A DNA stretch of 64,000 nucleotides. Origin: an uncultured Prevotella sp. (GTDB lineage Bacteria; Bacteroidota; Bacteroidia; Bacteroidales; Bacteroidaceae). The stretch lies in the NCBI GenBank assembly GCA_944319915.1, contig CALUEY010000008.1:23230-87229 (forward strand). Reading direction: 5' to 3'. A program made the translations under genes and the position numbers. Positions 1 to 8,343 of the stretch are shown here, in pieces (positions within the stretch are counted from its first letter, which is position 1; every line of letters starts with the position of its first letter). A model generated the notes under the pieces. It searched no databases. It worked only from the letters and a program-made list of their open reading frames with translations, and was not told the DNA's origin.

Positions 1-29
1 TGCGTTTCATTGTCGTTGGATTTTAAATG

Positions 30-1316
30 TTAGAAATCATTGAGTATCGTGAACTCCACGCGGCGGTTCATGGCGCGGCCCTCCTCGGTGTCGTTGGTTG
101 AGAGCGGGCGCGTCATTCCGTAGTAACTGTAGGTGAGCTTGTTGCGGTTTACGCCTTTCTTCACGAGATATTCCACCACGGCCTCGGCGCGCTCGCGCGA
201 GAGGTTCATGTTGAAGTCTTCCGACCCGACGTTGTCCGTATGACCCTTAACCTCGATGCGGCGGTTGGAACGGATGAGCGTGGTGGCCAGCTTGTCGAGA
301 TATTCGTATGACTCGGGCTTGATGGTGCTCTTTGAGAAGTCGAACGTGATGGCGTCAACGGCGCAGATGGTCTTGCCCTCTATGCTCTCGTTCTTGGCCA
401 TGAGGTCGATTATCTCGTCGAGCGTGTAGCAAGGCTTCTCGGGTGCTGGCGCAGGCTCTGGCTCGGGTGCGGCCACCACGGGCTGGGGTTCTGGCTGCGG
501 GGCGGGCTGTTCCTTCTTCTTGAAGATGCTGAACGGCACCGAGAGCACTGCCTGCACCTCGAATCCGCTGAACTTGCGGCTGCCCTCGATGTTGTAGTTG
601 TTGTTGAAGAGCTGCGCTATGTCGTTGGACTCGCGGTCCTTCTCCTTGCCGGCATAGGTGTCGGTGAAGCCCAGCTCGTAGCTGGCCTCAATGCCGAGCC
701 AGCAGCGGTCGCCCGCCACGGGAATGGCAAACTTCACTCCCGCGCCTATCTGCCCTGCAAAGTAGGTGGATGCCATGTTGGCATCGGAAATCTCGGTTAC
801 ATAGCCGCCGGCGCTGCCGTCGGTACCCTGCTCCATCAGCATGATGTTGCCCGCAGTGGCGAAGCCCAGCACCGGGGCCACGAAGAGGTAGGGGCGCACG
901 GTTGACTGCTGCTTGCCGAACTGGTAGATTACCGGTACGCGGATGTCGATGTAGCGCGAGCGGAGACGGTAATAGATGTCGTCGATGCCCTCCTCGGCGT
1001 AGTCGAGCGTATTGGAGTTGATTTCGGTGAGCTTGCCACCGCGCGTGAGGAACGAGAGCTGCGGGCGCAACGCGAAGTTGCCCTCGCGCCCGAACTCGCC
1101 CATTGCGAACACGGAGAACACTCCGCTGCCCATGTTCGTGTTCTCGGGGAATACGTCCTCGTTGATGTCGGAGAAACCCATGTGGGTGGAATGGTAGCCT
1201 CCGCCCAAGCCAAAATACCACTTGCTGCCGCCAGCCTCCTGCGCGGAGATGCCTGCGGCAGGCAACGCTGCCAAGGCTGCGGCGGCGATTGCGTGCTTAA
1301 AAAAACTCATTTTCAT
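30..1316 (-). CDS. OmpA-family outer membrane protein with N-terminal beta-barrel
   Basis: Predicted outer-membrane protein that anchors the envelope to peptidoglycan. Residues 1 to about 25 form a signal peptide. Residues 30-270 are rich in alternating aromatic and hydrophobic strands, as in an outer-membrane beta-barrel. A Pro/Glu-rich linker (about 275-300) follows. The C-terminal 110 residues are an OmpA domain with FDFSKSTIKPES, the motif GHTDNVGS and NRRVEFTI, which are the usual peptidoglycan (diaminopimelate) binding elements. I start at the ATG at 1316 because it sits directly before the signal peptide; an in-frame ATG at 1349 would add an unlikely polar prefix. A TACCTTTG promoter box lies about 100 bases upstream. 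The gene stands alone, divergent from the DUF3332 gene. Family assignment is firm; a specific role is not known. Confidence 0.9.
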   Translation of the reverse strand: MKMSFFKHAIAAAALAALPAAGISAQEAGGSKWYFGLGGGYHSTHMGFSDINEDVFPENTNMGSGVFSVFAMGEFGREGNFALRPQLSFLTRGGKLTEINSNTLDYAEEGIDDIYYRLRSRYIDIRVPVIYQFGKQQSTVRPYLFVAPVLGFATAGNIMLMEQGTDGSAGGYVTEISDANMASTYFAGQIGAGVKFAIPVAGDRCWLGIEASYELGFTDTYAGKEKDRESNDIAQLFNNNYNIEGSRKFSGFEVQAVLSVPFSIFKKKEQPAPQPEPQPVVAAPEPEPAPAPEKPCYTLDEIIDLMAKNESIEGKTICAVDAITFDFSKSTIKPESYEYLDKLATTLIRSNRRIEVKGHTDNVGSEDFNMNLSRERAEAVVEYLVKKGVNRNKLTYSYYGMTRPLSTNDTEEGRAMNRRVEFTILNDF

Positions 1317-1413
1317 AAACTCAATTATATGATTCTTTTGATTTGCCATTTAATGAGACGATGCCCACCCGGAAGCCCTTGCCCGGGCATGTTGCTCTTG
1401 CTTTTAAGCAATG

Positions 1414-1421
1414 CAAAGGTA
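1414..1421 (-). promoter_or_regulatory. Promoter -7 box for the OmpA-like gene
   Basis: The minus strand reads TACCTTTG, matching the Bacteroidetes -7 consensus TAnnTTTG, about 98 bases before the chosen start. I do not see a clear TTTG box at the expected distance. Confidence 0.55.
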
Positions 1422-1633
1422 ACAAAAAAAACGATACGCGCTAAAGGCCATGTGGGGGCAGGTGGAGCAAACGGCAAGGGGAGGGGGACAAACGGTCGAA
1501 AAAACATGATTATGCTGCATAAACTCAATGCGGCATAATACAAATGGAACACGACGGAATGGCCCGGGGCAGGGCTTTGGCAGGTAAAAAGCGCCAATTG
1601 GGCGCGTTGATTGCAAATAAACGGCGCGGCGGC

Positions 1634-1664
1634 TTTGCCCGCTGGGAGCTTTTGCTTATATTTG
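1634..1664 (+). promoter_or_regulatory. Bacteroidetes-type promoter for the DUF3332 gene
   Basis: TTTG at 1634-1637 is followed after 19 bases by TATATTTG at 1657-1664, a full match to the TTTG-N19-21-TAnnTTTG pattern. It implies a leader of about 150 bases, to 1822. The rest of the divergent gap (1422-1633) shows nothing else I can name. Confidence 0.75.
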
Positions 1665-1822
1665 CAGGCAGAGAGCCACCCGCCGCGCCACCATACGGCA
1701 GAGGCTCCGCACCGCTCCCGGCAGGCAATACCCCCTCGGCAGCCGCGGCGGCGGGAGAGGCCGGCCAACGGCAAGCAGGCCTGCGCAACGCCACGAGGGG
1801 GCTAACGAACACTAATACAGCA

Positions 1823-2368
1823 ATGAAGAAAACAAAAATGAAAGCCGCCGCGTGCCTCATGGCAGCGGCCATCACGCTAAGCTCATGCATAGGCTCGTTC
1901 GGCCTGTTCAACAAGGTGCTCGACTGGAACAAGGGGCTGAGCAATAAGTTTGTAAACGAGGTAGTGTTCATACTCATCTCGCCGGCATACGCCGTATGCG
2001 GCGTTGTAGACCTGCTGGTGCTCAACACGGTGGAGTTCTGGAGCGGGTCGAACCCAATAGCCAAGGTGGGCAGCGTGCAGAATGTATGGGGACAGGACGG
2101 CCGCCTCTATGCCGTGAAGACGCTCGAAGACGGCTACGAAGTGACCAAGCCCACGGGCGAAAAGGTGATCTTCACCTACGATGAGCGGCTGAAGAGCTGG
2201 TCGATGGAGGCCGACGGGCAGCAGCGCGAGCTGTTCCGCTTCAACGACGACGGCACAATACAAGCCATGCTGCCCAACGGTGAGCGCAAGGACATATCGC
2301 TCAACGAGGAGGGCGTTTACTCGCTCCACATGGCGATGAACGACGGACTGTTCTTCGCCGCGCGGTAA
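1823..2368 (+). CDS. DUF3332-like putative lipoprotein
   Basis: A 181-residue protein of unknown function. The N-terminus (MKKTKMKAAACLMAAAITLS followed by SCIGS) is a lipoprotein signal with the lipidated Cys near residue 21. A hydrophobic stretch follows at about residues 43-70 (VVFILISPAYAVCGVVDLLV). The body then has short beta repeats (YEVTKPTGEKVIFTYDERLKSW) before a C-terminal segment ending in Arg. This layout resembles the DUF3332 family of Bacteroidetes. The open frame extends upstream to 1544, but the sequence before 1823 is not protein-like, and the promoter at 1634-1664 lies inside it, so I take the ATG at 1823. It is a single-gene unit convergent with nhaA. Confidence 0.75.
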   Translation: MKKTKMKAAACLMAAAITLSSCIGSFGLFNKVLDWNKGLSNKFVNEVVFILISPAYAVCGVVDLLVLNTVEFWSGSNPIAKVGSVQNVWGQDGRLYAVKTLEDGYEVTKPTGEKVIFTYDERLKSWSMEADGQQRELFRFNDDGTIQAMLPNGERKDISLNEEGVYSLHMAMNDGLFFAAR

Positions 2369-2393
2369 GCCACCCCCTGCAATCAATGCAACG

Positions 2394-3716
2394 TCAGCGC
2401 CCCCGGCGCAACAGCGCGTAGCCAACGGCACCGCCGAGGATGGAGGCCGCAAAGATGCCGAGCTTTGCCTGCAGCAGCATGGTGGCATCGGCAAAGGCAA
2501 GCGTGGCGATGAACATCGACATCGTGAAGCCTATCGAGGCCAGGAAGCCCAAACCTACCACGTGGCGCATCGCCAGGCCGCGGGGCAGGCGGGCCGCCCC
2601 GAGGCGCACCATGAGCCACACGGCAAGGCACACGCCGATGGGCTTGCCCGCCAAGAGGCCGAAGCACACGCCCGGCGCCACGGCAGTGGAGAGCACGTCG
2701 GCGGGTGCAAGGCCGGCAAACGACACGCCCGCGTTGGCCAACGCAAAGACGGGCATCACCACAAACGACACGAAGGGATGCATGGCGTGCTCCAGCCGCT
2801 GCGAGGGAGGCATGGCGTCGCGGGCATCGGCCCGCATGGCGGCCACCTCCTCCAGCTGCTCGTGGGTGAGTATGGAGACGCCATTGGGCTGCATGGCCGA
2901 GAAACGGCCAAGGCGCCCGGCAACGCTCTCCACATACTCTTTCTCGGGCAGCAGCGCATCGGCCGGGATGGCGAAGGCCGCCAGCACGGCGGCTATGGTG
3001 GCGTGGATGCCCGACATGAGGAAGGCCACCCACACGCCGCCAATGCCCACAATGGCATAGAAGGCCACGTTCTTAACGCCCAGGCGGTTGGCCGCCAGCA
3101 TCACGGCAAGGAAGCCCACGCCCACGGCCACGTTGGCCAGCGATATCTCGGAGGTGTAGAATAAGGCGATGACCACCACCGCCCCGAGATCGTCTACGAT
3201 GGCGAGCGTGGTGAGGAACACTTTGGCCGCCAGCGGCACACGGTCGCCCAGCGCATAGAGGATGGCCAGCGAGAAAGCTATGTCGGTAGCCATGGGTATG
3301 CCCCAGCCGCCCGCCGACGGAGCGCCCCAGTTGAGCGCGGCGTAGAGCAGGGCCGGCACCGCCATGCCGCCAAGGGCCGCCGCTGCTGGCAACAGCACGC
3401 TGCGCACATCGGCCAGCTCGCCGCCAATGAACTCGCGCTTAAGCTCCAGCCCCACCACGAAGAAGAACATCGACATCAGCCCATCGTTTATCCAGTGGTG
3501 GAGCGAATGGTAAAGGTATGGCTCGCCGTTGAACCAAAAGCCCAGCTTGTGCTCAAAGAGCGAAAGCCAGACCTCGCTCCACGGCGAGTTGGCCAGCACC
3601 ATGGCCACCACTATGCTTACGCCGAGCACCACGCCCGCCGACCTCTCGCGCCCCATGAACTGCTGCAGGGGCGTCACTATCCTGCGGCTGAGCCGCTCTC
3701 CGTACTTTCCTCTCAT
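2394..3716 (-). CDS. nhaA: Na+/H+ antiporter NhaA
   Basis: Inner-membrane electrogenic Na+/H+ antiporter that controls sodium and pH homeostasis. The 440-residue protein has about 12 hydrophobic segments. The family hallmarks are visible: ATDIAFSLAIL (the Asp of TM4) and TLAIVDDLGAVVVIALFY (the paired Asp of TM5 that bind Na+/H+), plus VGLELKREF near the N-terminus. The open frame extends to 3821, but MRGKYGERLSRRI at 3716 fits the family start, and the promoter at 3787-3817 lies upstream of it. Length and motifs are normal. Confidence 0.95.
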   Translation of the reverse strand: MRGKYGERLSRRIVTPLQQFMGRERSAGVVLGVSIVVAMVLANSPWSEVWLSLFEHKLGFWFNGEPYLYHSLHHWINDGLMSMFFFVVGLELKREFIGGELADVRSVLLPAAAALGGMAVPALLYAALNWGAPSAGGWGIPMATDIAFSLAILYALGDRVPLAAKVFLTTLAIVDDLGAVVVIALFYTSEISLANVAVGVGFLAVMLAANRLGVKNVAFYAIVGIGGVWVAFLMSGIHATIAAVLAAFAIPADALLPEKEYVESVAGRLGRFSAMQPNGVSILTHEQLEEVAAMRADARDAMPPSQRLEHAMHPFVSFVVMPVFALANAGVSFAGLAPADVLSTAVAPGVCFGLLAGKPIGVCLAVWLMVRLGAARLPRGLAMRHVVGLGFLASIGFTMSMFIATLAFADATMLLQAKLGIFAASILGGAVGYALLRRGR

Positions 3717-3786
3717 ATAGCTTTTGTCTTGTCTGTATGCACACGCCGCCACGCAAGCATCCGGCACAGGGCAGGCGTGCACAATG

Positions 3787-3817
3787 CAAAGATATGATTT
3801 TTGCGCCACACGGCAAA
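3787..3817 (-). promoter_or_regulatory. Promoter of nhaA
   Basis: The minus strand reads TTTG (plus CAAA at 3814-3817), 19 bases, then TATCTTTG (plus 3787-3794), a full Bacteroidetes promoter. It sits about 70 bases upstream of the nhaA ATG and overlaps the position where the N-terminus of the neighbouring YjbR-like gene should be. Confidence 0.75.
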
Positions 3818-4151
3818 ACATTGCGCCCGATTTCCGCCCTGCGGCAAGGCCACGACGGCATACGACAGCGGCCTGCTGGTGTTCTCAGTGTGCGAAAAAT
3901 GGCTCTGCTTCGTCAACGTCGATGTATTCGACTTCTGCGTCATCAAATGCCCGCATGGAATGATTGACGAACTGCAAGACCGGTATGAAGGCGTGAAGCC
4001 GGGATACCACATGAACAAACGCTACTGGATAAGCGTGTATTTCCATTCCGACGTACCCGCCGATGAAATCAGGCGACTTGTCAGGCAAGCGTATGAAACC
4101 GTGGCCTCAACCCTGCCTAAAGGGCAAAGGGAGCGGCTGACAGCCATGTGA
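3801..4151 (+). pseudogene. MmcQ/YjbR-like gene, 5'-truncated remnant
   Basis: From about 3850 the frame encodes the C-terminal three quarters of a MmcQ/YjbR DNA-binding-like protein: GLLVFSVCEKWLCFVNVD, then VKPGYHMNKRYWISVYF and a final helix with ETVASTLPKGQRERL. The usual first 20 or so residues (the helix preceding FPFDxTTLVFKV) are absent. An in-frame TGA at 3795-3797 blocks extension, no ATG is available until codon 54 and only a weak TTG at 3801 could start it. The nhaA promoter occupies the space. I read it as a decayed gene; use of a non-standard start cannot be excluded. Confidence 0.6.
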
Positions 4152-4171
4152 CCTCACGCCCACAGTAACCC

Positions 4172-4211
4172 AAAAAGCCACGGAAAGGCGCGCCTTGCAC
4201 CCTTCCGTGGC
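4172..4211 (-). terminator. Rho-independent terminator after tsf
   Basis: GCCACGGAA at 4177-4185 pairs with TTCCGTGGC at 4203-4211, with further pairing across a one-base bulge. On the minus strand the stem is followed by a T run (plus AAAAA at 4172-4176). It ends the ribosomal operon 31 bases past the tsf stop. Confidence 0.85.
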
Positions 4212-4241
4212 AATTATTCTCACTAATTTCACCCAGCAAAT

Positions 4242-5234
4242 TTACTCGGCGCGGAGCGTGAAACGCTTGAACGCAACCACCGTCAGTTCCTTGTCGGCAG
4301 CCTTAAGGTAGTCGGCCACGCTCAGCTTGCTGTCCTGGATGAACTCCTGGTTGAGCAGGCAAGACTCCTTGTAGAACTTGGCCATACGACCCTTTGCGAT
4401 GTTCTGCACCATCTGCTCGGGCAGGTTGGCGGCCTTCTGCTCTGCCGTGGTCTTCTTCAGCTGGCGAATCTCCTCAGCCTGGGCCTCGGTGATATTGCCC
4501 TTCTGTATGCCCTCGGCCAGGTGCTCCTCGTTCTCTGCGATGTAAAGGTTGAAGCCAGCCTTCTTCAGGGCGGCCTCAACAGCCTTCTGCACCTGCTCCT
4601 CCTTGGTCTTCTCGATGGCAACCTTCATCTCGGTCTGCTTCACCTCCTCAGGCACGCTGGCCTCGTCGAGAGCCACGGGGTTCATTGCAGCCACCTGCAT
4701 AGCGATGGCGTGGGCCTGCTCCTCTGCTGGTTTGTTGGTCTGCACCATGGTGCAAAGCAAGTGCTTGCCCATGTGGTCGTAAACCGACACGTTGTCGCCC
4801 TCGAGGTAGTTGTAGCCGTCGAGCTCCATCTTCTCGCCCGTGATGCCCGAGCGGGCTATCACTGCGTCCTGCACCTTCGTGCCGTCGGCAAGGGCAAGTT
4901 CCTTCACCTCGTCTATCGACTTGGCCTTGGCGGCCACGGCAGCGTCGAGGATATCCTGCGTAAGCTTGATGTAATCGGCGCCGTTGGCCACGAAGTCGGT
5001 CTCGCACTTCAGCGCGATGATGGCGGCAAAGCCCTCTGTTGCCTTCACGAGCACACATCCGTTGGAAGTTTCGCGGTCGCTGCGCTTGGCTGCGATGGCC
5101 TGACCCTTCTCGCGGATTATCTCCATTGCCTTGTCGAAATCGCCCTCAGAGTCGGTCAGGGCCTTCTTGCAATCAGACAGACCGGCACCGGTCATCTTGC
5201 GGAGTTTCTGTATATCTGCTATTGAAACAGCCAT
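4242..5234 (-). CDS. tsf: Elongation factor Ts
   Basis: Guanine-nucleotide exchange factor that recharges EF-Tu during translation. The 330-residue protein opens with a UBA-like helix bundle (MAVSIADIQKLRKMTGAGLSDCKKAL), followed by the core motif CETDFVA in the EF-Tu-contacting region, and ends with the conserved VADYLKAADKELTVVAFKRF. It is longer than the Escherichia coli protein, as is common in Bacteroidetes. It is the last gene of rplM-rpsI-rpsB-tsf, 133 bases after rpsB, and is followed by a clear terminator. Confidence 0.97.
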   Translation of the reverse strand: MAVSIADIQKLRKMTGAGLSDCKKALTDSEGDFDKAMEIIREKGQAIAAKRSDRETSNGCVLVKATEGFAAIIALKCETDFVANGADYIKLTQDILDAAVAAKAKSIDEVKELALADGTKVQDAVIARSGITGEKMELDGYNYLEGDNVSVYDHMGKHLLCTMVQTNKPAEEQAHAIAMQVAAMNPVALDEASVPEEVKQTEMKVAIEKTKEEQVQKAVEAALKKAGFNLYIAENEEHLAEGIQKGNITEAQAEEIRQLKKTTAEQKAANLPEQMVQNIAKGRMAKFYKESCLLNQEFIQDSKLSVADYLKAADKELTVVAFKRFTLRAE

Positions 5235-5367
5235 ATCTGTAAATTGGTTATTTGTTGATTGTTACTTAATGTGGTTGTTGGCGGCAGGCAGCGGCTGCCT
5301 CAGCGGCTTGCCACTCGATGTGCCGCGCGGCTCAGCCAGCAGCCGACTGCCAGCCGTTGGCTCCGTG

Positions 5368-6225
5368 TCAAGCCTCGGCAGGGGCCTCCTCAGCGGCAGC
5401 TTCCTGTGCAGGAGCCTCGGCAGGGGCAGCTTCCTCAGCAGCCTTGGGGGCATCCTTGCGGGCCTTGCGGGCGCGGCGGGGCTTGTCATCGCCAGCCTCA
5501 GCCTGTGCCTGGGCGGCAGCCTCATCGGCCTTCTCGGCCTTGCGCTCCTCCAAACCCTCTGCCACAGCTGCGCAGCAAGCGGTGATAATCACGTCAACGC
5601 TGTCCTTGGCGTCGTCGTTGGCGGGTATCACGAAGTCGATGTTCTTGGGGTCGGAGTTCGTGTCCACGATGCCGAAGACGGGTATTCCAAGGCGGTTGGC
5701 CTCCTTAACGGCGATGGCTTCCTTAAGCACATCAACCACGAAGAGCGCTGCAGGCAGGCGGGTGAGGTCGGCGATGGAGCCGAGGTTCTTCTCAAGCTTG
5801 GCGCGCTGGCGCGATATCTGCAGCAGTTCGCGCTTTGAAAGGTTGGCATATGTGCCGTCGTTCATGAGCTTGTCGATGTTGGCCATCTTCTTCACGGCCT
5901 TGCGGATAGTGGGGAAGTTGGTGAGCATGCCGCCCGGCCAACGCTCTATCACGTAAGGCATGTTGACGCTGGCAGCCTTCTCGGCCACTACGTCCTTTAT
6001 CTGTTTTTTAGTAGCAACGAACAGTATCTTCTTGCCTGAGCGTGCAATCTGCTTCAGTGCCTCGGCGGCCTCGTCAACCTTAGCCACCGTCTTGTGCAGG
6101 TCGATGATGTGGATTCCGTTGCGCTCGGTGTAGATATAAGGAGCCATTGCGGGGTTCCACTTACGGTGCAGGTGGCCGAAATGGCATCCAGCCTGCAGCA
6201 ACATATCAAAGTTTGTTCTTGACAT
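5368..6225 (-). CDS. rpsB: 30S ribosomal protein S2
   Basis: Small-subunit protein required for S1 docking and initiation. The first 225 residues are a normal S2 (GCHFGHLHRKWNPAMAPYIY, RWPGGMLTNFPTIRK, IPVFGIVDTNSDP). Residues from about 225 to 285 form a low-complexity Ala/Glu/Pro tail with basic patches (PRRARKARKDAPK), absent from shorter S2 proteins and common in Bacteroidetes. The gene follows rpsI after 291 bases and precedes tsf, the usual pairing. The rpsI-rpsB gap holds no gene and no clear full promoter that I can see. Confidence 0.97.
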   Translation of the reverse strand: MSRTNFDMLLQAGCHFGHLHRKWNPAMAPYIYTERNGIHIIDLHKTVAKVDEAAEALKQIARSGKKILFVATKKQIKDVVAEKAASVNMPYVIERWPGGMLTNFPTIRKAVKKMANIDKLMNDGTYANLSKRELLQISRQRAKLEKNLGSIADLTRLPAALFVVDVLKEAIAVKEANRLGIPVFGIVDTNSDPKNIDFVIPANDDAKDSVDVIITACCAAVAEGLEERKAEKADEAAAQAQAEAGDDKPRRARKARKDAPKAAEEAAPAEAPAQEAAAEEAPAEA

Positions 6226-6516
6226 TGTTCTCTAAAATCTTTTGTTTGTTGTTTACTTTCTTTTTTATTCTGTGGTTAGAACCAGCCTGCGGGTAATCCG
6301 CCGCCCGCGTCCGCATTATGCGATGGAGGCTTCCCGGGCGTGCCATAGGCAGCACCATGCCCCACGGGAACGTGCGAAGTCGCGCAAGTTTAGATGCTAA
6401 ACAGCGTTCAGTTTCCCTTTCCCTGCCCTCTGCGCAGTGGCGGTGGTCATGCGGCGAGGCAGCCTGAAGCTGCCGCCCAGCCGCCCACCGGCCCGGCCAG
6501 GGGCTTGCGGTGGGGA

Positions 6517-6903
6517 TTAGCGCTTACTGAACTGGAAGCGGCGGCGAGCCTTGGGACGGCCCGGCTTCTTGCGCTCCACGACGCGGGAGTCGCGTGTGAG
6601 GAAGCCGTGATCCTTGAGGTTCTTCTTGTCTTCGGCGTTCACCTTTACGAGGGCGCGTGCGATTCCGAGGCGCAGAGCCTGGCTCTGGCCGGTGAATCCG
6701 CCACCATCGAGGTTGGCCTTGATGTCATACTTGCCCTCGACCTCGAGCAGCTGGAGGGGCTGCTTAACCACATACTGGAGTATGGCAGAGGGGAAATATT
6801 CTGTTATGTCGCGCTTGTTGATGGTTATCTTGCCTGTGCCTTCGGTGAGATAAACACGAGCCACGGCGGCCTTGCGGCGGCCTATTGCGTTAACTACTTC
6901 CAT
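6517..6903 (-). CDS. rpsI: 30S ribosomal protein S9
   Basis: Small-subunit protein whose C-terminal tail reaches the P-site tRNA. The 128 residues start MEVVNAIGRRKAAVARVYL and end with the basic tail KKPGRPKARRRFQFSKR, both typical of S9. The ATG lies 11 bases after the rplM stop, so the two are co-transcribed. Confidence 0.97.
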   Translation of the reverse strand: MEVVNAIGRRKAAVARVYLTEGTGKITINKRDITEYFPSAILQYVVKQPLQLLEVEGKYDIKANLDGGGFTGQSQALRLGIARALVKVNAEDKKNLKDHGFLTRDSRVVERKKPGRPKARRRFQFSKR

Positions 6904-6914
6904 TATCTCTTGGT

Positions 6915-7376
6915 TTATTTATACTGGTTAATATCTATTGTCCTGGGCTTCTGGGCCTCGTGCTTGTGCTCCGTTCCCTCATAGATATAGAGGTTGCCCA
7001 TGAGGCTGCGGCCCAGCGGGCCTTTGGGGAGCATGCCCTTCACTGCGTGGCGCAGCATCTTGTCGATGCCGCCCGGCCTTGTGCGGAGCTGCGCGGGCGA
7101 GGTGAAGCGCTGGCCACCGGGATAACCAGTGTAGCGGGTGTAGACCTTGTCGGTCTCTTTCTTGCCTGAGAACACCACCTTCTCGGCGTTGATGATGATA
7201 ACGTTGTCTCCACAGTCAACGTGAGGAGTAAAGTTGGGCTTGTACTTGCCGCGCAGCAGCTTGGCCACCTTTGAGCAAAGACGGCCCACGATCTGGTCGC
7301 TAGCGTCGATGACCACCCACTCTTTCTTGGCTGTCTCCTTGTTGGCGGAAATAGTCTTGTAACTTAAAGTGTTCAT
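6915..7376 (-). CDS. rplM: 50S ribosomal protein L13
   Basis: Early-assembly large-subunit protein. The 153-residue product begins MNTLSYKTISANKET and has WVVIDASDQIVGRLCSKVAKLLRGK and AVKGMLPKGPLGRSLMGNLYIYEG, the L13 signatures. The frame stays open to 7466, but the family start is the ATG at 7376, directly after an AT-rich stretch. First gene of the four-gene ribosomal operon, with a long structured leader and a promoter at 7541-7548. Confidence 0.97.
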   Translation of the reverse strand: MNTLSYKTISANKETAKKEWVVIDASDQIVGRLCSKVAKLLRGKYKPNFTPHVDCGDNVIIINAEKVVFSGKKETDKVYTRYTGYPGGQRFTSPAQLRTRPGGIDKMLRHAVKGMLPKGPLGRSLMGNLYIYEGTEHKHEAQKPRTIDINQYK

Positions 7377-7535
7377 TTTAAATTTTAAATTTACTACTAA
7401 AAAACATTTGTTCGTCATCGCCCGCGGCCATGCCGCAGGGTTGGGCGGCGATTCACTAACCGTCATGCCTGGCCAAAGACATGACTATTAACACTCCGCC
7501 CATGGGGGTTCTAAGTGCATCCCCCGCAATAATCG
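7377..7535 (-). promoter_or_regulatory. Structured 5' leader of rplM, possible autoregulatory element
   Basis: About 160 bases separate the promoter box from the rplM ATG. Three hairpins can be drawn: GGGGG 7504-7508 with CCCCC 7521-7525; GTCATG 7462-7467 with CATGAC 7480-7485; and a GC-rich stem within 7421-7440. The last 20 bases before the ATG are A/T only. Ribosomal operons are commonly controlled by protein binding to such leaders. That L13 or S9 binds here is inference. Confidence 0.4.
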
Positions 7536-7540
7536 GTCTG

Positions 7541-7548
7541 CAAAGTTA
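7541..7548 (-). promoter_or_regulatory. Promoter -7 box of the rplM operon
   Basis: The minus strand reads TAACTTTG followed by C, a match to TAnnTTTG. A large palindrome lies just upstream, where the -33 box would be. Confidence 0.65.
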
Positions 7549-7557
7549 CACATTATT

Positions 7558-7599
7558 AATCACATAGGCCCGCGCCGAGGGGCGCGGGCCTATGTGATT
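7558..7599 (-). terminator. Strong 19-bp palindrome, probable terminator of the RNase H-like gene
   Basis: Nineteen bases at 7558-7576 are perfectly complementary to 7581-7599, with a four-base loop. It lies between the stop of the RNase H-like gene (7671) and the rplM promoter (7541-7548). There is no good T tract on either side, so it may also work by protecting RNA ends or insulating the ribosomal promoter. Confidence 0.6.
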
Positions 7600-7670
7600 T
7601 ATGTTTATTTAACACTCCGTTGGGCTTCATCGCCCCTTGGCTGGGTGGAGGCGCCGCTGCAGCCCACCAG

Positions 7671-8132
7671 CTACTTGCGGCCGAAGTCGGCCGGAATTTC
7701 GCCCCAGCGCTTAGTTTCCCACTTAATCACTGGCGAAGAATAGCGATGGGTGGCGAGCCAGTGCTCAGCACGGGCAATGATCCCGAAGAGCTGTTCGGTG
7801 CGCGGTGTGCGCTCAAGCTTGGTCTTGCACTTGCCCTTGCTTACCCAGAGGATGGCGTTGTAGCTGTCGGAATATACGGCCTTGCTCACCCCCGCCCGCT
7901 CCATGAGGGCCAGGGCGTGGACTATGGCAAGGAACTCGCCAATGTTGTTGGTGCCATACACTGGCCCGAAGCGGAACACCTGCTGGCCGGTGGCGAGGTC
8001 GATGCCGCGGTACTCCATCCTGCCCGGGTTGCCGCTGCAAGCGGCGTCCACGGCGATGGCGTCGGCCCTTACCTCCATGGGCAGTGGCAGCACGGTGTCG
8101 TTGCGGTAAGAAGGCGGATTGACGCAATCCAT
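7671..8132 (-). CDS. Ribonuclease HI-like protein
   Basis: Predicted RNase H-fold nuclease of 153 residues that would cleave RNA in RNA-DNA hybrids. Candidate acidic ligands are present: the Asp of AIAVDAACSGNPG (near residue 30), the Glu of NNIGEFLAIVHAL, the Asp of YSDSYNAI, and a late Asp in EIPADFGRK. The late part of the fold is shortened compared with classic RnhA (no canonical His loop), as in the Bacteroidetes RNase HI-like family. I prefer the ATG at 8132 over the GTG one codon earlier. It sits downstream of argS with a 211-base gap. Confidence 0.8.
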   Translation of the reverse strand: MDCVNPPSYRNDTVLPLPMEVRADAIAVDAACSGNPGRMEYRGIDLATGQQVFRFGPVYGTNNIGEFLAIVHALALMERAGVSKAVYSDSYNAILWVSKGKCKTKLERTPRTEQLFGIIARAEHWLATHRYSSPVIKWETKRWGEIPADFGRK

Positions 8133-8343
8133 CACATTATTATATATAAGCAGCTTTACAAAATCAACCTAACATCATAAACCTTGCAGGTGCGCCATAT
8201 ATCTTTGCCACCATCTTGTGCGCACTTCCTGACTGCAATTGGCCTTGAGCACCTACTTATAGGGATGGTGAAGCGGCTGCTCCACAGCCGGAGCCTCGGC
8301 GCAGCCCCAATTCCTGGTTTCAAATTCCAATTTCCCAATCGCA

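Noticed and set aside
8200-8207. TATCTTTG on the plus strand between argS and the RNase H-like gene
   Set aside because: Matches the -7 consensus but no plus-strand gene follows before 10.4 kb; treated as chance.
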